From Bimastos eiseni (Eukaryota; Annelida; Clitellata; Crassiclitellata; Lumbricidae), in the NCBI GenBank assembly GCA_959347315.1, contig OY365817.1, positions 3,464,056-3,528,055 on the forward strand: a stretch of 64,000 nt of DNA. The letters run 5' to 3'. Below the pieces are notes generated by a model. It did not search any database and was not told the DNA's origin. It saw only the letters and a list, made by a program, of their open reading frames with translations. The translations under genes and the position numbers were made by a program. Positions 24,336 to 35,699 of the stretch are shown here, one piece after another (positions within the stretch are counted from its first letter, which is position 1; every line of letters begins with the position of its first letter).

Positions 24336-26840
24336 TCATATCTTCTGGCGCAGGTTGATTCCGTTGGGCTGGCAGGTCATCAGGATTCGACGCCAGCAGG
24401 ATGCCATGAGTCGTAATTTGTCGTCGAGTCTGGTGGGATGGTTCTTAAATGTAGAAAGCTCAGCGGCAGTAACTTCTGCTATTGGTGTTATTGAGAGATT
24501 ATTTATTGAGTGATCGGGCAAGTTGAGATGGTTACCTATAGGTGTGTTTGTGTGATTTAGGATTTCAGATGTGTAATCAATAAGTGTTTCTGATATTTTT
24601 ATGCGGGTGCTATTGACATATTGTTTGTTACAAAGGTTGCATGTAATGAGAAAAACTACATTTTTGCTATTACAATCCAGTGGTTTAGTTATTTTGTGTT
24701 GTCTGCGTGTGTATGTGCTTGTGAATTCTTTGGTGACGTTTATGTGTTTGCAAGCTTTGCACGAGTTTGAGTTGCATCTTTTAGATCCCCCCTGTTTTTT
24801 AATATTATTGGTAGTTTTAGTTTTCGGAGGTCCCAAGAGTTCGCCTAAATTCCTATTCCTAGAGAATGCTGCTATAACCCGATGGTTGTTAGAGTTTTGT
24901 TGCTGTTGTAACAGTTTTTTCCATTAGTATACTAGTCTTATTGAAAGCGGATTGTAAGGTATTATGATTGGTAATATTTGTTTGTTAGTAGGTGCGTTCT
25001 TTAGTTCATATTTAGCCCATATGTTTTGTTTACTTTGTCTAAGTAGTCTGTGATTATATCTTCGTTGTTTAAGACTGTGAAAGAGTATGTGGCAGGAGTT
25101 GTCGTAGTCTATTTTAAATGAAGATAACCTTTTAAACCTTATTAATTGTCCCTTAAGAATGCCAGTAAATGTGTGTTTTGGGTGAAATGATGAATGGTGC
25201 AGTAGCTGGTGTGTGTCTGTTTCCTTAAAGTATACCCTAGTTTGTAATGTTGTTATGCCGTTTTCCGTATGTTTGAATATTGTCGTATCTAAGAAGTTGA
25301 TTTCCGTGTTGTGGTGTGTAAGAGTAATTGTAATGTCTGGTATTATTGAGTTAAGGAAGTGTTCATATTGTTTTAGTTTTTCTATTGTGCCGGGCCATAT
25401 GAAAAAAATGTCATCAAGAAATCTAAAGAAATCAATGGGTTTTATGTAAAAATTGTTGCAGGCTTGTCTGTCAAATTCTATTAAGTAAATGTTGGCCAGA
25501 TTAGGAGCGAATGAATTACCAATAGCTGTCCCGAATATCTGTAAGAAGAAGTTGTGGCAGAAAGAGAAGTCATTGTTTTTCATTGCAATTTCAAGTAGTT
25601 TCAATAGCTCTTTGTCAGGTCGTTTGTGATCGGGATACTTGGAGAAGAAGTCCTTGACATTACGGAGGGTGCGGTCGATATTCATGTTTGTGTACAGAGA
25701 AGTTATGTCACCTGTTACTAGTATGTATTGGTTGTTAATTTTACGGTTTCTTATTTTTTTAACGAAATCATATGTATCTTTAATGTATGATGGGTGTTTG
25801 TTTGCAAGAGGTTTTAAGAATGAGTCTATGTAATCACTAATCCTACGCGCTTCTGTGCCACAATCACCTACTATGGGACGTCCTTCCGGCATGTCTGGGA
25901 GTGTCCATTTGTTCATTGGTTTATGTATTTTTGGAAGAAGGTAGAATTTTCTGTCGTTGTCTGTACTTTTAGCTGCTAAGATAGTCATACTGCCTAGTGT
26001 TAATATAGTCCTTTTCAAGGAGATTATCTAGGATGTCATTAATTTTCTGTATGGTTCTGTATGGCACTTTTATCGGGTTATAGTACTTAGTATTTTTTAG
26101 TTGTCTGTCTACATCTGTAATGTAAGAATTTTTGTTTAGTACACAAACCATGCCGCCCTTATCTGCAGGTTTTATTAGTATGTCTTCATTGTTACGTAGC
26201 TTAGTTATGCATTGTTTTTGTGTACGAGTTATGTTTTCATGTTTATTTTTAAAATAATATGCATTATTCTTTATTGGGTATTCGTGCAAAATAATCTCTG
26301 TAGTTTCCTGTATCTGGGTGATTAGTTGTTCAGCTGCTAATGATAAATCTTCGTCCTCAGGTGCCCAGGTGCTCGGGTCCGTTAATTGTTTGTCAATTTT
26401 ATTATGAGTCTGGTTGTCATCGCCAAAGTAATCTCTTAGTTTAATCAGTCTAATTAACCTGTGTTGTACTTTTTCTACCTGTGTGATATGCATTTTATTG
26501 ACTGTGGGTATGAATGAGAGCCCCAGGTCCAGTAAGTTAGTTTCCACTGTATTGAGTGCATATTTCGACAGGTTAAGTGTATAGTTTGTACGTGCAAATG
26601 CTGGTTTAGGGTTAGGGTTAGAGTTAGGGTTAGGGTTAGGGTTAGAGTTAGTGTTAGTGTTAGTGTTAGTGTTAGGGTTGGGGTCAGGGTTAGGGTTAGG
26701 GCTAGGGTTAGGGTTTGGGTTAGGGTTAGTATTGCACATGTGAGGGGTGGTTGCACTGGCACAAGGTCTTCTTCCTCATCGGTCGTGGACGTCCATTCTC
26801 CGTTCTTTTTCTTCTTTTTTTGTTGTCGTTCTACTTGTAT
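24336..26840 (-). mobile_element. Penelope-like element: reverse transcriptase plus GIY-YIG endonuclease, frameshifted
   Basis: Three minus-strand frames make up one element. The N-terminal part (25969-26739) has LLDLGLSFIPTV and ILIKPADKGGMVCVLNKNSY, typical just before the Penelope-type reverse transcriptase. The core (24924-26018) has FYLLPKIHKP, VTGDITSLYTNM, GTAIGNSFAPNLANIYL and the catalytic FLDDI (YxDD equivalent), then INFLDTTIFKH. The C-terminal part (24336-24836 and a little upstream) has a Cys cluster, CNSNSCKACKH, and a GIY-YIG-like nuclease core, VVFLITCNLCNKQYV. Frame changes near 26000 and 24925 make this copy inactive as written. An acceptor-like CCTCTTTTCAG lies before 26840; Penelope elements are known to keep introns. 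An imperfect TTAGGG array sits within its N-terminal frame. Confidence 0.9.
26605..26729. repeat. Imperfect TTAGGG array inside the Penelope-like element
   Basis: About 20 hexamers on plus are mostly GGGTTA, with GAGTTA, GTGTTA, GGGTCA and GGGCTA variants. On the element's sense strand they read AACCCT. In the frame that runs into the reverse transcriptase they encode an Asn-Pro/Asn-Thr run, and the frame stays open. Confidence 0.92.
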
Positions 26841-26853
26841 CTGAAAAGAGGAA

Positions 26854-27459
26854 TTATTTAGATCTAGTGAGTATCTGTTGTAGGTTTTTATGTTTAGTGT
26901 AAGCTGCTACAACTCTATAGTCTTTAAATTTATTGTTCTTAGCAATTATCCGTCTCCATTCTCGTATAAGGTGTACTGATATTGGTGAGTAATATATAAC
27001 TCTAGGTATTAGTGGTCTGTCAGTGTCCGTATTGCTTGTTTTATTTAGATTATATGAGAACCAGATGTCATGTTTAGTTTTCCGTAGCAGTCGCTCACTG
27101 TAGCCTCGTTTGGATAGTGCCTTGAAGAGCGTGTTGCATGTTTTGTCAAAGTCCGTCTTAAATGAAGAGAGGCGTTTAAAGCGTATGATTTGTGATTTGA
27201 GGATGCCTGTCGTTGTGTGTGGAGGATGAAATGAAGCTACGTGTAGCAGTTGATGGGTGTCCGTTGCTTTGAAGAAGACCTTAGATTGTAGGGTGGTGTC
27301 CGTCTCGTCGCTGTGTTTAAAGATTGTAGTGTCCAAGAAATCTACCTCAGTGTTGCTTATGTTAAGATTGATTTTTATGTTCGGTATGATGGAGTTTAAG
27401 AAGGTTTCAAATTCTTTGAGTTCGGCCAGTGAACTATCTTTTAAAATAATTTTCAGCAT
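26854..27459 (-). mobile_element. Second Penelope-like fragment (C-terminal part of the reverse transcriptase)
   Basis: One open frame of about 200 codons matches the part after the catalytic motif in the neighbouring element: VDFLDTTIFKH, TDTHQLLHVASFHP, TGILKSQIIRFKRLSSFKTD and REWRRIIAKNNKFKDYRV. It starts abruptly after the catalytic core and stops before the GIY-YIG domain. It lies directly upstream of the other element, same strand, with only about 15 bp between. The two proteins differ at many positions, so this is not a recent tandem copy. Confidence 0.88.
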
Positions 27460-27479
27460 TGAGTATGTTATTATATAGC

Positions 27480-28993
27480 AATTTTAACCTTCAATGTATG
27501 ATTGTTATACTTTTAATGAGTATGGCCATCCTTCGAACAATGAAATTAGGCGGTCCTTCACGGCCACCTTTGTTTCTTCTACTATCGACTCCCTTCCCTT
27601 TATTCATATTAGTTTATGTAGCTTAGCCTCAATCATAGGTTTGCTCATTTTATTGCGTTGAGTGTCTTCGAGGGATTTCGTCTTGCGACATGCTATTTTG
27701 TGAAAATGAAGCGAGATTATTATATTAGTGAATAGAGGACAAAACGTTGTAGGCCTATGTCCATTTTTTTCCAAAATCAATGTTAATTACTATTCTAATA
27801 GACAATGGCATAAGGCTTCAGGGCACAATTGTAATATGTCCTGCTAAAGGTCATTTAATGGAAAATTATCTAAGTTAAAAATGTTGTATGTCCTTTTATG
27901 AAGAATCCACATAGCACAAATGTTGTATGTCCACATACAACTTGTGTGCATGAATCTGTGGACATACATGCACATTAAATAACAGTCGTTGTTGTTCGTC
28001 GGTCTGAAATTATTTTAAATATTAAGTTAAGTCGCGGTAATCGAAATTTGACCGCTTCATTTGCAAACTAATCTGCGATGAGCACGGTCGTATCGTCAAA
28101 CCATTGCTAACGGCTTCATTATCGGAACCAGCTTCAGTACATGTTAAACGTAAGCTGCATTAGGTATTCTCGTAATTAAATTCTCGTATTTTAGCCATTA
28201 GATCGACATTATAATGGTTCAGGTAATTCTATATTATAAAAATGACAACGGGTCACACTGACTAAGCTTGTCATTCACGGGTTGCATGATGCTTGTTTTG
28301 TGTAATGAAAGGATTTTTCAAATGTTGCATGCATAGAATCTGCTTACTAGTACTGTTCTAGTACTGGTCGTATGTTATTACCTCAATTGTTCCACTACAG
28401 GACTGCTGTTCAGCTGCTTGCTTGACTCCTTGCGCTATTTACATGTAGCTAAAGTACTCAGTAGTTTCTATTATCGCTGAAATTATTATTATTACTGACC
28501 AAATCTTATAAGTTATGTATCAATCAATTTTATATGTCCAATTTTCTCAAACTTAATTATTTACAGGTTACTTATCAGTGTTGTGGCCTTTTAAGTACCT
28601 AAAAGGCACAGTTACCATAATTTATAATAACCAAGTTTAATGTTTCCTGTAGAGCACAAATGTTGTATGTCCATTTTCAGACACCCTGCCCTTACAATCT
28701 AGCTTTCTTCATGTTGTTATCATGTCATATAATGTCAATGCTCTGATTACCTGTTAACCCTTTTAAAGAAGTATTCAATGATATAAAGAAAGTGTGATAA
28801 TGTAGCTGTTATATTTTTCATAATGTGAAATTAAAAATTCAGTTTTCTCAAAATTATGAAATGTGGACATACTACGTTTGTCCTCTATACAGTCGAAATG
28901 ATCTCATACTATAGGAGGTACTCGTAATCTATAGCATAATGTAAATGTAAAACCGTTTTGATTTTTATCCTCTGTGCGACGGAATAACCTTGA
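27480..28993. other. AT-rich stretch with no recognised gene
   Basis: I see no exon of a known family. A short motif, ACAAATGTTGTATGTCCA, recurs at about 27907 and 28657, with related GTTGTATGTCC copies nearby, suggesting an unclassified old repeat. Confidence 0.4.
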
Positions 28994-30296
28994 ATATAGA
29001 TCAGGGCTTAAAGTGTGCCTGGACGGTCATGCGCGGCGTCCAGGCACTTATTTTCAAGGCTGGACGCCGTCCTGCCACTTATTTGGTCAGCAGAGCCTGG
29101 ACGCCGTCCATGATCGTCCATGCAGCAGTGCAATTCCTCTATATGCGTACGTTATTATAAACAGAAAAAGAGGAGCAAAAAATTTTGCGCTTCCCGCGTT
29201 TAAAAACCACGATGTGTGACAAGGAGAGAGGGTCTACGAAATGTGACGTCACATCATCACATCAAAATACGTAATTCTATTTTAAACTTACACTCATTTT
29301 AATAGGTTCCACTCAATTAGCAGTATTTGTTACCACAATTATTAAACAACACTAATTATGATTCTGATAGTCTTTCATCGTGAGGAATGCATGAAATTGT
29401 AGTCATTATTGGCTACTTAATTTTTCTATTTTTCTTCGTAAGAACGCTGAGGGTTCTACATAAATTATGTCTACTATTATATTAGATGCTTAATAAGTTA
29501 GATTATGCTTGGGGTAACTAGCTACACATGAAGAGACAGTTCGGAAACTACTATCTTTATTAAATACAGAGTAGATAAAATAATAATAACATATATAAGG
29601 TTTACAACTAATACACAACAGTTACATGTACTTACTAATATGAGTATGGATGAGATGATAACGACCAAGTCCTAAGATGATATGAGTTGACGAGCCTGAC
29701 AAGATAGCTAGAGTTCTCCGGAAGTCAGACTGCAAAGTTCCTAACAGTGTTACAGCTTATAAGTCACTTTCCTCAGTCAAAGAGGAAACTGGCCTATCCT
29801 AGAACAGACTACTTTGATTGGTTAACTACTGACCACTCAAGGATCCCTAGAATGTGGGCTGACTGTGAATGCTAGAGCCTACGTGAGTGACTGACATGAC
29901 GTATACTGTCTGAATTAGTAAATGTTCAGCTAAACCTAATGTATAATAATGATCTCTATATATATGGTTCAAGCCTATCTATTGTAATGTAATGTTCAGA
30001 ATAATCACGGTTACAGTTCTACTGTTATAATTTGAAATATTTTATAGTCACAAATAAATTTATTGATAATTATAAGAAAACTTGCGTTACATTCTGGACA
30101 TTTGATTTGATTTTTTTAGGGGGGGTCAGGGCCTTGTGACGTGACGTCATATTTGAGGGGGTCATGGCAGTTATGACGACGTGTGACGAAGGGGGAGGGG
30201 TCAAAAATCGTCCAAAATTGCCTGACGTCATTTATGGACGGCTCCCCTACAGCGTCCAGGCACTTCATTTTTTACACTTTAAGCACTGATATAGAT
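28994..30296. mobile_element. hAT-type element with perfect 8-bp TSD and a nested element
   Basis: The element (29002-30288) begins CAGGGCTTAAAGTGTGCCTG and ends CACTTTAAGCACTG, giving inverted CAGNGCTTAAAGTG ends. Perfect 8-bp repeats ATATAGAT flank it. Inside, from about 29220 to 30245, is sequence shared with 58780-60275 (GTGACGTCACATCA at one side, TTTATGGACGG at the other), probably a second element inserted in the first. No transposase frame is seen. Confidence 0.82.
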
Positions 30297-30959
30297 AGCA
30301 GGTATGCTGTATTGTGGCAGTGTCGTAGGCTCGGGCGAACTTCACTGCATCTCTCCTGGTTGCATGGTTCAGCATGATTGGCTACCAGAACGGGTTTAGT
30401 ATTGCCAAGGCTTTATATCATTATTATTTTGATGTTTTAGGCTTACCATGTCCGGTGCTGTGCACTGCATGGCTAGTGCGCCTCATTGAAGAATATACTT
30501 ACTTATTGTAGTTCTATTCTTAGTCTCAATAATAAAAAGGCTCATCACCTATTAATTCTCTAGATCTACGCTCAACTGTGCTCTCCAAGTATTGCTGTTC
30601 TGGTCATCTAAACCGTCATCTCGTACGTAGGCATTGAGTGGCTGGAGTGGGAGAGAGACGAACGTGTTCAGCATACATAAGCCATGGAAGACTAGCATTG
30701 ACCTTCACTTTCCGCTTTAGTTTTATTTCATAGATCAAGGTCAAACTTAAATTATCATCTCCTTTGAACTATTCGTTATTAAATACACTCAGCAGAACAG
30801 CAAAAAATGTAAATTAAGACGCTTTTATATAGCTACATTTTACGCCTATAATATAACCTCGACCCTGTTCATTTTTCAATGAGAGTCTGATCGGATTGAA
30901 ATCCTTCATCACCGCTCGTCCTTTTGAATGGACGTCACGCCGTCATTATACACTTGCCT

Positions 30960-31470
30960 TGTTAAAAATGTGACGTATAAAGTAATGGGCGCCCTGCTTG
31001 GCTGCCGGCGGTTAAATTCGACTCCTGTAATAACTTGTCATCATTTGTTCATACTGTACTTGTAATCATACTGCGGCTTGTCAGTTTGAAATTAAACGGA
31101 AATTATTTGTGTTAAATTATTATTGTTATCATTATTTTAGTTCTAATCCCTCTGGTGATAAAAAAATTTGTCTGGAGACTGAGAAATTGGGCCATCTGGA
31201 ACGGTTACCTCTCCACCGGTTCAGGCGTTAAGAAAATACCACGAAACGCGACTGCATTGAAGCGCCGGATGATAATCGAGAGCCGTTGAAAAAGATAGCT
31301 AGCTTCTCGAGTGTCTCCGGATATACGAATCAGGTTGTACCCCAGGTCTGTTACAAATTTAAGGCCACGGTTATTTATGGGCCCCAAGGTTACAAGGTTT
31401 GCTATTATTATTATTATTAATTCCTTAATGTTCCCGTCCAAGGACCGTACTAACCCGAGTAATCCGCGGT
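30960..31470 (-). mobile_element. RTE-like LINE, 3'-end fragment
   Basis: The minus strand encodes ISGDTREASYLFQRLSIII and RFNAVAFRGIF, the C-terminal end also seen at 59535-59975. An AAT-rich tail follows on the element's 3' side (about 31110-31135). It matches the shorter copy at 10730-11150. Confidence 0.65.
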
Positions 31471-32202
31471 AATAATAGGATATTCGTTTATTTAGAAATA
31501 ACGCAATCTGACAATAACGCAGAAATGCTTTGGCCTGCATGAGTGACAGTGAAAAATAATAGTGGCCAGAATTAATAACAAACTAGTAAATGTTTTAACA
31601 TAATGACCTGGGGATAGATCATGAGTCGTCTTTGAGTGGGAGGACATGGTTGTGTGCTCTTTATTGGTGGTTGGCGTACGGAGTGGAAGGACACTAGAGG
31701 TAGGAGGTAGGAGTTGGTTAAAACATATTTGGGGTTACGTAAACTGGAGAAGAGAAGACGCACGAGACGCGGCGTATTTTTGCTGCTACCAAGTTTGGGA
31801 ATTGAAATTTTCTTCCGACCTGTCCCCAAACCAATTTTTTTCGTCAGTCCCCCCAATCCCGCCTTCAAGTCACCGTCTACATGTATGCTTTCTCCCTGCA
31901 TTTTTTTTATCAATGAGCAGGTGAACAAATTCCTAAAGCTTTTGGGAACTTGTTTCTGACCACTCAGAAAGTCTTCATTTTGTATTGGGTGTCTTGGAAT
32001 TTAAAAAATACAAAAAATAGCACTCTATACAGTCGGGCTAGGATTTAATTTCAATGATTCGTTGATTGATTCATTGATTGTGCTCTTCATTGGTCACCAA
32101 CAGCCTTCCAATAAATACTAATGAAGTTAATGCTGACGCTACCGATATTACAATGCATTTAAACGTTTTCAGTTGTAAGTAAGTGGTCTACAAAAAGAAG
32201 CA
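31471..32202. other. Upstream region of symporter copy B
   Basis: I see no coding exon. The promoter-proximal part does not obviously match the 5' flanks of copies C and D, which are similar to each other. No TATA box can be assigned with confidence. Confidence 0.35.
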
Positions 32203-32593
32203 ATGGCGTCGAATCTGCATTGGGCTGACTATCTGATCCTTGTGGGATTCCTAGTCATCTCTCTGGCCATCGGAATCTACCATTCGTTGACAGGAGGTCG
32301 ACAAAAGACAACCGCTGAGTTCATAATGGCTAATCGACGACTCAAGGTCATTCCGACGGCCATTTCGTTGCTGGTTTCTCTCCAGTCATCCATCCTATTG
32401 CTCGGAATGACCGCTGAGATATATGGCTACGGAGTTCAGTTCCTTATCTTTTGCATCGTCATTTCACCACTGGCTTTGCTCTTTGTCGAGCGACTCATTG
32501 TTCCATGGCTCTATCCACTTAAGTTGATCATTGTGTTCGAGGTAAGTTAAGCTCTCCATTTTCTTTCGTAGGACTTCGTTGCTAAATGTAAAT

Positions 32594-32919
32594 GTGATTG
32601 TCAGCCAATGTTTGTTAATATGTTGATTTAGACACTTGGGACGCAAGCGGGTGGTGTTGTTTGGAAGGGCTGTTAGGGGCGAATGAGGTGGCAGATAGAA
32701 GGTATTAATAAGACGTTTGATTGCTTGTATTAAGACAGTTGCTGCTATGACTTCAGAAGGATACGGACGGTCGTTTTATATTTTAATTTGTGTACAGTAG
32801 TTTAGGCACTGTAGTTTATGTTGTGAATAAATAAAATTGAGAAAACAAGAAGACGTGTCTCGATCCTTGTAGTTTGGTAAGCTTAACTCAAGGAAAAGAA
32901 AGTTGAAGTTTACAGTGAT
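32594..32919 (+). mobile_element. Solo LTR (family 1), 5-bp TSD GTGAT
   Basis: The LTR itself is 32599-32914 (316 bp), starting TGTCAGCCAATGTT and ending GAAGTTTACA. Perfect GTGAT repeats flank it at 32594-32598 and 32915-32919. It is about 11 bp longer than the other two copies. It begins 57 bp after the exon 1 donor of symporter copy B, in sense orientation. Confidence 0.92.
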
Positions 32920-33249
32920 CGATGTGTTATGCTCATGCGCTATATTGAATTTTGTCTATTATATCTAATATGTACATCGATCTACTTCTAGGCATTTTTG
33001 TATTTTCGCAGTGACCGTTACACGTATGTTTCTATCAACGTAATTTAATTTTAATTTCTACAGGTCTTCGGTTTCTATTAACGATTGAAAGTCTTCGTAT
33101 AGCACTTGAATTACGTATGTGTGAATAGAATTACAATTGCTATTCAATACGTGACTTAACTGCAAGCAACCTTTGCTTTTAGGCTTTTAATTGGAAAAGA
33201 ACAGATGTGTAGCGCCGTTTTCAAGTCTTTCATTTCCATTTGCTGTTCT

Positions 33250-33452
33250 GAAATTTCATATCGCCCTTCTTCCAACAATCTTTTACTCAGAAGTGCACAC
33301 GCCTCGACGGCGCAATCGCAGTTGTACTGCAAAGCATATGTGCGCAAAGGACGTGCTCATGGTCCCTGCACAGTGACGCCTTGGACGAGGGTCGAACCCG
33401 CTCACTTAGCACACACGGGCCGACCGCTCTAACCGATCTGCCACCGTGCCAC
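33250..33452 (-). mobile_element. tRNA-derived SINE, full head and body
   Basis: Read on minus it has a tRNA-like head with box A (TGGCAGATCGGTTAGAGCGG) and box B (GGGTTCGACCCTC). The body is shared with 1-95 and 56711-56922 (GTGCAGGGACCATGAGCAC, GAAGAAGGGCGATATGAAA). It lies in intron 1 of copy B, antisense, 200 bp before exon 2. Confidence 0.85.
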
Positions 33453-34507
33453 CGCATTCCTTCATTTGGTTATCTGAGCCAACAATGCAATATTGAGAGA
33501 TGCAGGCGAAGCATACATCCTGTAGTGGAGTAGAATAAAGTGGCGAGAGATCGAGTACATAGCCAGTTATTCCTTGACTGTAATTAGTGATTTTCACGCT
33601 GATTAGACCTACTGCAAATTGCCAAAATAATTATATTCTATGTACGTTTTTAGTATTGGAAAAGCGATATATGTCAAAGAGCATCAGGGTATTTGGAGCT
33701 TCGTTGGGAATCTCATCGGCGGTAAGGGAAAAAGTTGTGTTTGCTGTCAACCAATTTAAGCTGATAGTTTCGCAAGAACATTGCTTATATTTCAGGAAGG
33801 ATCACGTCATACGTTCTAGAGCTATACACAGTGCTGGATAGAAAATTTTGCTTCAAACTTTAACCGCGCTGTGTCAGATTTGTAGTTTTTGCGAAAGATA
33901 AATGATACAAAACGAAAATAAAATGTGGCTGTGGCATCAAAACTGCCTAAAAATATTCAATCACACAGAGAGAAGGTTCTCGTCAAATAATTTGTTCAGA
34001 AATTGGAATATGTTCACTACATTAACGTCTATAGGGACATCTACGCAATTCAATTTATTGTTCACAGACAATTTCAGACACACTATGTACAGGTGTAAGC
34101 AGCCGACATACAGATACTTGTTGCAGTACGTTGCGTGCATAAAACAAGGACGCCCTTAAATATGAATAAGAAGAGAAATAAAAAAACTTTCACAGGGGGC
34201 TATTAGTTCCTAGTGGACGGACCAATGAAATGTAATTTCTCTGATGGAACTGATTGAAATGAAACAGAGTTTAAGGTTATTTTGCAGCAGTTTTGTTCCT
34301 AAAGGTTATGTTAATGGGTGTTGTGATGTATGCACCGTCAGCTGCTCTGGAATCCGGTATGTACAACAAATGATCACACCTTCATTCAATTCAACTATTG
34401 TTGATGCTCCATCATTGTTGCATTCTTCTCATTCATTCACATCACCACGATCACAACAACGACCAACATCAGCAGCAAAAACAGTCACTCTGATCATAAT
34501 CGTTATC

Positions 34508-34509
<2 letters not shown>

Positions 34510-34547
<38 letters not shown>
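34510..34547. repeat. (CT)n microsatellite
   Basis: A CT run just after exon 3 of copy B. Homology with intron 3 of copy C fades around here, so the deletion that removed the later exons of copy B may begin close by. Confidence 0.95.
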
Positions 34548-34552
<5 letters not shown>

Positions 34553-35619
34553 CTGTGATATCCAAGATACCTTCTTCTGCTTTTCCTACTTTGAACACCG
34601 CATTGAGTTGATATATTATTTTGTACAAATCATTGTTCTTTTCATGTTATTGCGACATAGAATATTAAATGTATTGTGGCCCAAACACTTCAAGAAACAT
34701 TGTAAGGCCACTTTAGGAAGCAACTCAATTGATATGCAGAAACTTATTGCTATGTTTAGGTCAATTGCGAAGTTCTTCAAAGTATACGCATGCATAGAAA
34801 GCCAAGATCCTCTACAGAATAACCCCGTGCGACAAAGTTAGATGTGCGCTTTTGGGTAAACCCTTTTCCCTCTTCTTTATGGTCGTTTCTACTGAACGAT
34901 CCCTATTCTTGCTGTGTTATTCCTTGATATATTTATCGGTGAAGACTGATACAGAGGCGAAACATCTGCTGAAAGCCAGACAGAATACAGAGATGTGATT
35001 CAACTGAGTTTCTTATGTTTTCGTTTCCTATCAGTCGCTTTATAATCTTGAATAGTGTAGTAATTTATCCCTCTGAAGCGGATTTTTTCTGGTGCCGAGA
35101 AATTCACATGATGAGATTCGCATTTTTTTCATCAGCCTTTGCCTACGTCTGGTCTATTAACCAGTAGCAATTTGAGTCCATCAATATCGGGGATTGGCTG
35201 CAAAAAGATATCCGTATACCAATGACGCTTAGCCAATTGCTGAGACTAGTTGGTTACGACCTATAAAACATCCACTTGTCACTGTCTCGATTTCCAAGTA
35301 TTTTTGCTGTTTTGTCTGATTCCTAGTTTTTCATTGTAGGCCTATGGATGCATTTAGACAATCGAACAGATGAACGAATAAACTTGTGTAGGTCGACATA
35401 AGTAACTAGAGGCAGCCAGTCAGACGAGTTGATTGGCGCAGACGACAAGCCTTTCAGTCAGAGGTACAGGTCAAGGCCTTTGTCATAATATTGATGGCAC
35501 CCCATAGTTTCTACATGGTGTGGATCACTGCTCAAGTAATGCCTTACCAGAGTCTCACAAGGGCTTCTTACATTATATTGTATTAGACTCACACCATGTA
35601 CATGTACACCAAGGCCGTG

Positions 35620-35646
35620 ATCTGAGAGTAACTCTTGATGCTGAGC

Positions 35647-35699
<53 letters not shown>

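Larger units (their letters stand above)
32203..34356 (+). pseudogene. SLC5-family symporter, copy B (exons 1-3 only, frameshifted)
   Basis: Exon 1 (32203-32541) starts MASNLHWADYLILVG and runs 113 codons through the first membrane segments, ending at a good donor, GTAAGT. Exon 2 (33654-33721) matches exon 2 of copies C and D but is 68 bp instead of 69: one base is missing right after the acceptor (TAGTATTGG versus TAGTACTTGG), which breaks the frame. Exon 3 (34305-34356) encodes VMLMGVVMYAPSAALES and ends at GTATGT. I found no exon 4 or later before copy C. Flanks from about 35360 on match those after copy C, so the missing exons were probably deleted. It could still supply a promoter and exon 1 to read-through transcripts. 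Confidence 0.88.

Noticed and set aside
26761..26840. Hammerhead ribozyme near the 5' end of the Penelope-like element
   Set aside because: Some Penelope elements carry one, but here the only candidate core reads CCGATGAGG instead of CTGANGA, and the stretch looks like coding sequence (a KKKK run followed by an acidic stretch).
19692..32202. Exons 1-3 of copy A upstream on minus
   Set aside because: I looked for the conserved GGRQKTTAEFIMANRR, YLEKRYMSK and MYAPSAALE blocks on minus and saw none; divergent short exons 2 and 3 cannot be excluded by eye.
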